From positions 1 through 8,824 of the forward strand of contig JAIRNM010000186.1 of assembly GCA_031258055.1 (NCBI GenBank): 8,824 nt of DNA. The letters are read 5' to 3'. The stretch comes from Bifidobacteriaceae bacterium. GTDB lineage: Bacteria > Actinomycetota > Actinomycetes > Actinomycetales > WQXJ01. Within the stretch, counting starts at the first letter, position 1, and every line of letters starts with the position of its first letter. Both the position numbers and the translations under genes were made by a program. Positions 4,997 through 8,824 of the stretch are shown here, piece after piece. A model generated the notes under the pieces. The model did not search any database. It saw nothing but the letters and a program-made list of their open reading frames with translations, and had not been told where the DNA came from.

Positions 4997-7900
4997 TCCT
5001 CTCCCACTGGGGCTGGTCGGGGCGCTGGCCTCGGCCAACACCTCGAAGGCTACTTCGACCGAGCCCGATGTGGCTCCGGTCAGCGTGACTGTGTGTCGGC
5101 CCGGCTCGGTGTCAACCGCGATAACCCAACTGAAGGAGACGCTCCCGGTCGCGTCGGCCGGGGCCGAGCCGATTTCGACCGGGTCGGATCGCATGACGGC
5201 GGTGACTTGGTCCCCAGGTTGGAAGCCGACCGCCGACACAGTTTGGGTTTCGCCCAGCCGTATCGTTGCCCGTCCAACTGCGGCCGTGACGCCGGGCGAC
5301 GTTCCGGTCGCGTGCTTAGAAGGCTCGCTAGTTGGTTGCTGCGAAGGGTCTGCGGTCGGCTGGCCCGAAGGAACGGCGCTCGGCTCCGCCGAAGGCCCAG
5401 GGCTTGGGCCCTCTGACGGCTCAGTGCTCGGGACTGTTGACGGTTCGGCGCTCGGCTCGGCGCCCGGTTCTTCGCTAGGCTCTTCCGAGGGCTCGGCGCT
5501 CGGTTCGGTGCTTGGCGGCGCTGGTTGGGCGAACACCAATTCGACCTCGGCCAATAACACGTCCCCGTAGCTGACCAACAAAGTGAATGTCCCGGCTTCG
5601 CTGCTGGCCACATCAACGCCAACGTTGCCCACCAATGACGCCCCGACTGTGGTCGAGCCACCAAGCTTCTCCCCTTTAGCTGGATTGACCAAGAAGGCGC
5701 CAGTCGCGTCACCCAAATCGAATACGACTGACTCGCCTTCGCGGCTGATTGGATTGCCGAATCCGTCGACCAGGGTCAGCCGGACCGAGTACACCGAGGA
5801 CGAATCGGCCGCGACGTCAACGCCCGTGACGGCTAAGGTTGCCGCCGACTGTGTCGGCGCTACTGGACCGGCCACGAACTCGACCGCAACCGGTGAACCG
5901 ACTGGGACGGCACCGACCTCAGCCTTGACCTGGTAGAGCCCCGCGACTTCCAACGAGAAGTCGGTCCAGGTGGCCGCTCCCGCCTCACTCAACACGGTCT
6001 GTCCGAGCGTCCATTCGTCCAGCCCGACCAGCCGATAGGAGAACACCACCTCGACTGGATCTGCGAACGGATCGCAGGTGCCGTCGCGCAGCACAACGGT
6101 CGGCGCGTACGAATCGACCCCGGCCACAGCCTCGGTGCCGGAGGAGACGGTTGGCACCTCAAATCCCGACAGCGCCAAATCCAGCGCCGGGGCTGGCGTC
6201 TCGGGATATAGGCCAACGTGTGGCGCCTCACCCCAGTCGGCAGGCAGGGCCGCGTCTTGGCTGGTCTCGCCTGTGACCAAGTTGACGGCACTGAAACCCG
6301 CCGGGACCGTGAAATCGGCCGGGGCGCTGATCGTGATGCTCCGTTCACCGCCTTCGCAAGTCAGCGTGTAGGTGATCGAGTCGACATCCCAGCTTCCGGG
6401 ACGGGAGGACTGGTCGGAACATGGCGCCCAGAAGTTGCCCAGAGCGCCCAGCGCCGTCCCGGCTGGCTTGACCTCGCCGCCCCGGCGCAGTACGCCGAAG
6501 CGATGCTCCTGGTTTTCCGGGTCGTTGCCGCCGTCCCGAAGGTCGTACCACCAGACGCCCTGGACGGCATCGACCCCACGCAGCCGGACGTAGGTCTCGA
6601 TTAGGCGACGAGCTTGTTCGTCCTCTGTCACGCAGGCCGGGTTCGTCTCCTTCGTGCAGCTAGCCCAGCCGACCTCGCTGACGTAGACCGGCAGCGCTTG
6701 CCCGTACCACGTCTCGATTTGGTCGGCGAACCACTCGACCGCTCGGTCGACGTGTCTTGGCCGGTTGTTCCCAACCGATCCCAGATAAGCGTACGGGTGG
6801 AGCGATACCCCATCGACTTGGACGCCCAATTCCCGCATATATCCCAGCGTCGCCTCCATGAACGTTGGGTCCGTGCCGCTGATCGCGCCGACTATGAAAG
6901 GCGTTCCCGGCGCCAACTTGCGGACGATTGGCTCGACTTCCTTGGCTAACAGGGCGTAGGTCAGCGGGCAGGCATTACCCTGCTCGGGGTCATAAGGGCA
7001 GTCGTCGCCCCAGCGATAGCGGGGGTTGCTTGTGCGTTCCGGGTAGCGGCTTGTCAGATCATCCTTCTCCCATTGGCCGTAGATCCAGCCCGCGTAGCCG
7101 TTCCATTCGTTCCACAGTTCAATCCCGGCCCGGTCGCCGTCAAAAGCCGTCAGCACGTACTCGACATATTCGGCGAACTTCTGGCGCTCAAAATCGGTTG
7201 AGGGAAAACCTTGCACCCAAGGCTCAGCGCCGTAGTCCAGGATTTGCAGGACATTGGCTTCGGGCGCCATCGCGCTCCAGCCCGCCGTCCGCCCGGCCAG
7301 GTAGGCGCGGGAACCAGCCGATCCCCCCAGAACGCCGGTGGCGGACAGTGTGGACCTCCACATTGCCTCCACCCGGAAAGAATCAACCTTCCAGTCTTCG
7401 ATTGCCAGGCGGACTTGTTCGACGGTGTCCCAGCCAGGATTCGGATCAAGGTGGGTCAGCAGGCCGGTGTAAAACTGGTCTGACTTGATCGGCTCGAACG
7501 CTTCTTGGCCTTGGCCGAGTTCCGTGGGCTCTTCTCCCAAGTCGACAGTTGAGGCGTTGCCGCCGCCGAGGGTGGTAGTCAAACCGGCGCAGCCCAATTC
7601 GGGCCGCCAATCCACGGGCACGGAATAGATGAAGACCTGCTGAGGCCCGTATTCGTTGGTTTGGAAAGTCAAATCGAAGCCGTAAAGCGCGCCGGTGATC
7701 TGCGGAAACAGCGTGCCGATGCGGGCGAGCCAACTCTCGGTCGCCTCGAAGGGACCGTAGCCGTCAACACCGACTTCGCCGCAGCGGCCGCCCACCGTGA
7801 AATAGAGGCGGCCCGGTTGATTGACTTGCGCCCAGTCGAAGGACCAGGCGTCGCCCGCCACCTGCAGAACTCCTGGGCTGGGCGAAGTCAGGCCCGGCGC

Positions 7901-8824
7901 CGAGGCATACCCGGCGGCTTGATGGGTGGTTGGCCTAAAGAAGGCGGTCCCGACTACCTGGCCGTCCTTCAGGGCCGACACTTTGAAATCCCGTCCCCAA
8001 CTGTCCTGGAAATCCGCCCAACCCGTGCCTGAATCGCCGCCGATCGTGTACGAGGCGACGGCCGGATCGGCCGGTGCGTAAGGGGCCGTCACCCAGGCGC
8101 CGCTACTGTCTTTGATCTCCCAGGCGTACCCCTCGACTCCGGGCAAATCGGTGACAGCGGTAACCGTTTGCCCCCGATAGGCTTTGCCCTCAAGACGCAG
8201 CCCGAACGAATCGAACGTCGCTCCGTACACGCCGACCTCACGCCCGGCCCAATCGGCGGTCACAGGTGTCCCGCTGGGCAGTTCGCCTTTCTCTCCCAAA
8301 AGGTCTACCAGCGTGCCGCCAGCGGCTTGGGCTTGCTGCAACTGTCCCAGCGTGGCGTCCACGAAGACGTGCCGCCCGCCATCGGCGCAGTCGATCTGGA
8401 AGTAGTTGTTGTCCGTGATGTCCCCCGACAGGTTGGCGCAGCCCTTCCAGAAGCCCGCCAGCGCGGCATAGGCGTAAGCGGCTGGCTTGTAGTCACCGAC
8501 CTCGTGTTGGTCAAGGCTGCCGACGCGTTTGATCAGCCCGTAGCCGTTCTCGTTGACGTTGGCAACACCGTTGTTGTAAACGTAATCCTCCAGCAGGTCG
8601 TACCACCAGATGCCCGCCACGCCGTCCACCGCTCGCACCCGTACATAGGCTTTGACCAGCAGCTCCGCTTGACGCTCAGGCGGGAAGGCGGGGTCGCCCG
8701 TGGTGTAGCCCAACTCGCTGATAAAGATCGGCAACTCTTGCCCGTACCACTGCGTCACCCGGTTGCGGGCCTCTTGGACACACTGCGCTTGGCCCTCGTC
8801 GGACCGGGCCGTCTCCCACTGCAC
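4889..8824 (-). CDS. Cell-wall-anchored tandem glycoside hydrolase-like surface protein (5' end outside window)
   Basis: 1311 residues are visible; the gene runs off the right edge, so the first codon seen is probably internal. Numbering from there, residues 1-130 are the end of a clan GH-A-type barrel with FISELG (nucleophile candidate E37) and GIWWYDL. About 131-215 is a beta domain and about 216-445 are further beta-rich segments. Residues 446-800 are a complete second barrel with ELWNEWN (acid/base candidate E573), SLHPYAY (676) and VYVSEVGW (nucleophile candidate E717). A second beta domain (801-890), Ig-like segments (about 891-985 and 992-1099, the latter Big_1-like), a Pro/Ser/Glu linker (1104-1170) and a last Ig-like domain (about 1177-1265) follow. 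The C-terminus is a sortase signal. The protein should be secreted, linked to peptidoglycan, and act on an extracellular glycan; the substrate cannot be read. GH39- or GH5-like is the best guess for the barrel. Confidence 0.85.
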   Translation of the reverse strand: MQWETARSDEGQAQCVQEARNRVTQWYGQELPIFISELGYTTGDPAFPPERQAELLVKAYVRVRAVDGVAGIWWYDLLEDYVYNNGVANVNENGYGLIKRVGSLDQHEVGDYKPAAYAYAALAGFWKGCANLSGDITDNNYFQIDCADGGRHVFVDATLGQLQQAQAAGGTLVDLLGEKGELPSGTPVTADWAGREVGVYGATFDSFGLRLEGKAYRGQTVTAVTDLPGVEGYAWEIKDSSGAWVTAPYAPADPAVASYTIGGDSGTGWADFQDSWGRDFKVSALKDGQVVGTAFFRPTTHQAAGYASAPGLTSPSPGVLQVAGDAWSFDWAQVNQPGRLYFTVGGRCGEVGVDGYGPFEATESWLARIGTLFPQITGALYGFDLTFQTNEYGPQQVFIYSVPVDWRPELGCAGLTTTLGGGNASTVDLGEEPTELGQGQEAFEPIKSDQFYTGLLTHLDPNPGWDTVEQVRLAIEDWKVDSFRVEAMWRSTLSATGVLGGSAGSRAYLAGRTAGWSAMAPEANVLQILDYGAEPWVQGFPSTDFERQKFAEYVEYVLTAFDGDRAGIELWNEWNGYAGWIYGQWEKDDLTSRYPERTSNPRYRWGDDCPYDPEQGNACPLTYALLAKEVEPIVRKLAPGTPFIVGAISGTDPTFMEATLGYMRELGVQVDGVSLHPYAYLGSVGNNRPRHVDRAVEWFADQIETWYGQALPVYVSEVGWASCTKETNPACVTEDEQARRLIETYVRLRGVDAVQGVWWYDLRDGGNDPENQEHRFGVLRRGGEVKPAGTALGALGNFWAPCSDQSSRPGSWDVDSITYTLTCEGGERSITISAPADFTVPAGFSAVNLVTGETSQDAALPADWGEAPHVGLYPETPAPALDLALSGFEVPTVSSGTEAVAGVDSYAPTVVLRDGTCDPFADPVEVVFSYRLVGLDEWTLGQTVLSEAGAATWTDFSLEVAGLYQVKAEVGAVPVGSPVAVEFVAGPVAPTQSAATLAVTGVDVAADSSSVYSVRLTLVDGFGNPISREGESVVFDLGDATGAFLVNPAKGEKLGGSTTVGASLVGNVGVDVASSEAGTFTLLVSYGDVLLAEVELVFAQPAPPSTEPSAEPSEEPSEEPGAEPSAEPSTVPSTEPSEGPSPGPSAEPSAVPSGQPTADPSQQPTSEPSKHATGTSPGVTAAVGRATIRLGETQTVSAVGFQPGDQVTAVMRSDPVEIGSAPADATGSVSFSWVIAVDTEPGRHTVTLTGATSGSVEVAFEVLAEASAPTSPSGRGLPFTGAIGLGAVVFTGCVLLPVGAAMILAARRRRI
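5315..5515 (-). repeat. Low-complexity Pro/Ser/Glu-rich wall-spanning linker (EPSxEPS repeats)
   Basis: About 67 residues consist of short units such as [26 protein letters not shown] and [12 protein letters not shown]. This acidic, proline-rich spacer lies between the Big_1-like and last Ig-like domains. Such linkers extend anchored proteins through the wall. The underlying DNA is a run of imperfect GGCTCGGCGCTCGG-like units, which is prone to length change by slippage. Confidence 0.85.
6539..6721 (-). other. Duplicated barrel segment, second copy (residues about 702-762)
   Basis: [18 protein letters not shown], then the [17 protein letters not shown] stretch, parallels residues 22-78 (8591-8761): [18 protein letters not shown] and [17 protein letters not shown]. 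The similarity continues into the beta domain after each barrel (both contain ADW followed by VGxY). The protein therefore arose by internal duplication of a barrel-plus-beta unit. Confidence 0.8.

Noticed and set aside
4953..5570. Plus-strand open frame with Gly/Ser-rich repeats
   Set aside because: It is the antisense of the Pro/Ser/Glu linker and neighbouring domains of the surface protein, whose repeat codons keep the opposite frame open.
8822..8824. GTG at the window edge as the start of the surface protein
   Set aside because: There is no signal peptide and the chain begins in the middle of a glycoside hydrolase barrel, so the true start lies beyond the window.

Overview
The window suggests a high-GC, Gram-positive actinobacterium. 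Three signs point that way: GC-rich codon use throughout, a large surface protein ending in an LPxTG-type sortase signal (LPFTG, membrane span, RRRRI), and an rpiB of the mycobacterial type lying close to the tail of an Rv2466c-like (mycothiol-linked) thioredoxin-fold gene. In Mycobacterium tuberculosis the homologues Rv2465c (rpiB) and Rv2466c are direct neighbours. I cannot name the genus.

Layout. 1-174: 3' end of an Rv2466c/DsbA-family gene (+). 175-420: intergenic repeats, with two identical 45-bp hairpin repeats on either side of a 28-bp core. 421-1731: intact AAA_14/DUF4143-type ATPase (+). 1732-1909: a diverged second copy of the repeat tract, exactly 1500 bp from the first. 1910-2365: rpiB (-). 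2366-2396: a 31-bp divergent intergenic gap. 2397-4388: M13 zinc metallopeptidase (+). 4389-4888: no intact gene; it holds an inverted third copy of the 28-bp core, again between two matching hairpins of a different sequence, then the frameshifted remnant of a second ATPase of the AAA_14 superfamily (-), a possible further ATPase scrap, and a palindrome beyond the surface-protein stop. 4889-8824: 3' part of a very large multidomain cell-wall-anchored glycoside hydrolase-like protein (-), whose start lies outside the window.

The conserved genes have ordinary roles: pentose phosphate isomerisation, peptide cleavage and extracellular glycan processing. They do not form one pathway. The unusual layer is the repeat system. 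A short core occurs three times. At two loci it sits between a pair of near-identical hairpins that differ from locus to locus. All three copies lie beside an intact or broken AAA_14-type ATPase gene. I infer a repeat family associated with these ATPase genes, perhaps REP/REPIN-like or a recombination site. No known system is identified with confidence.
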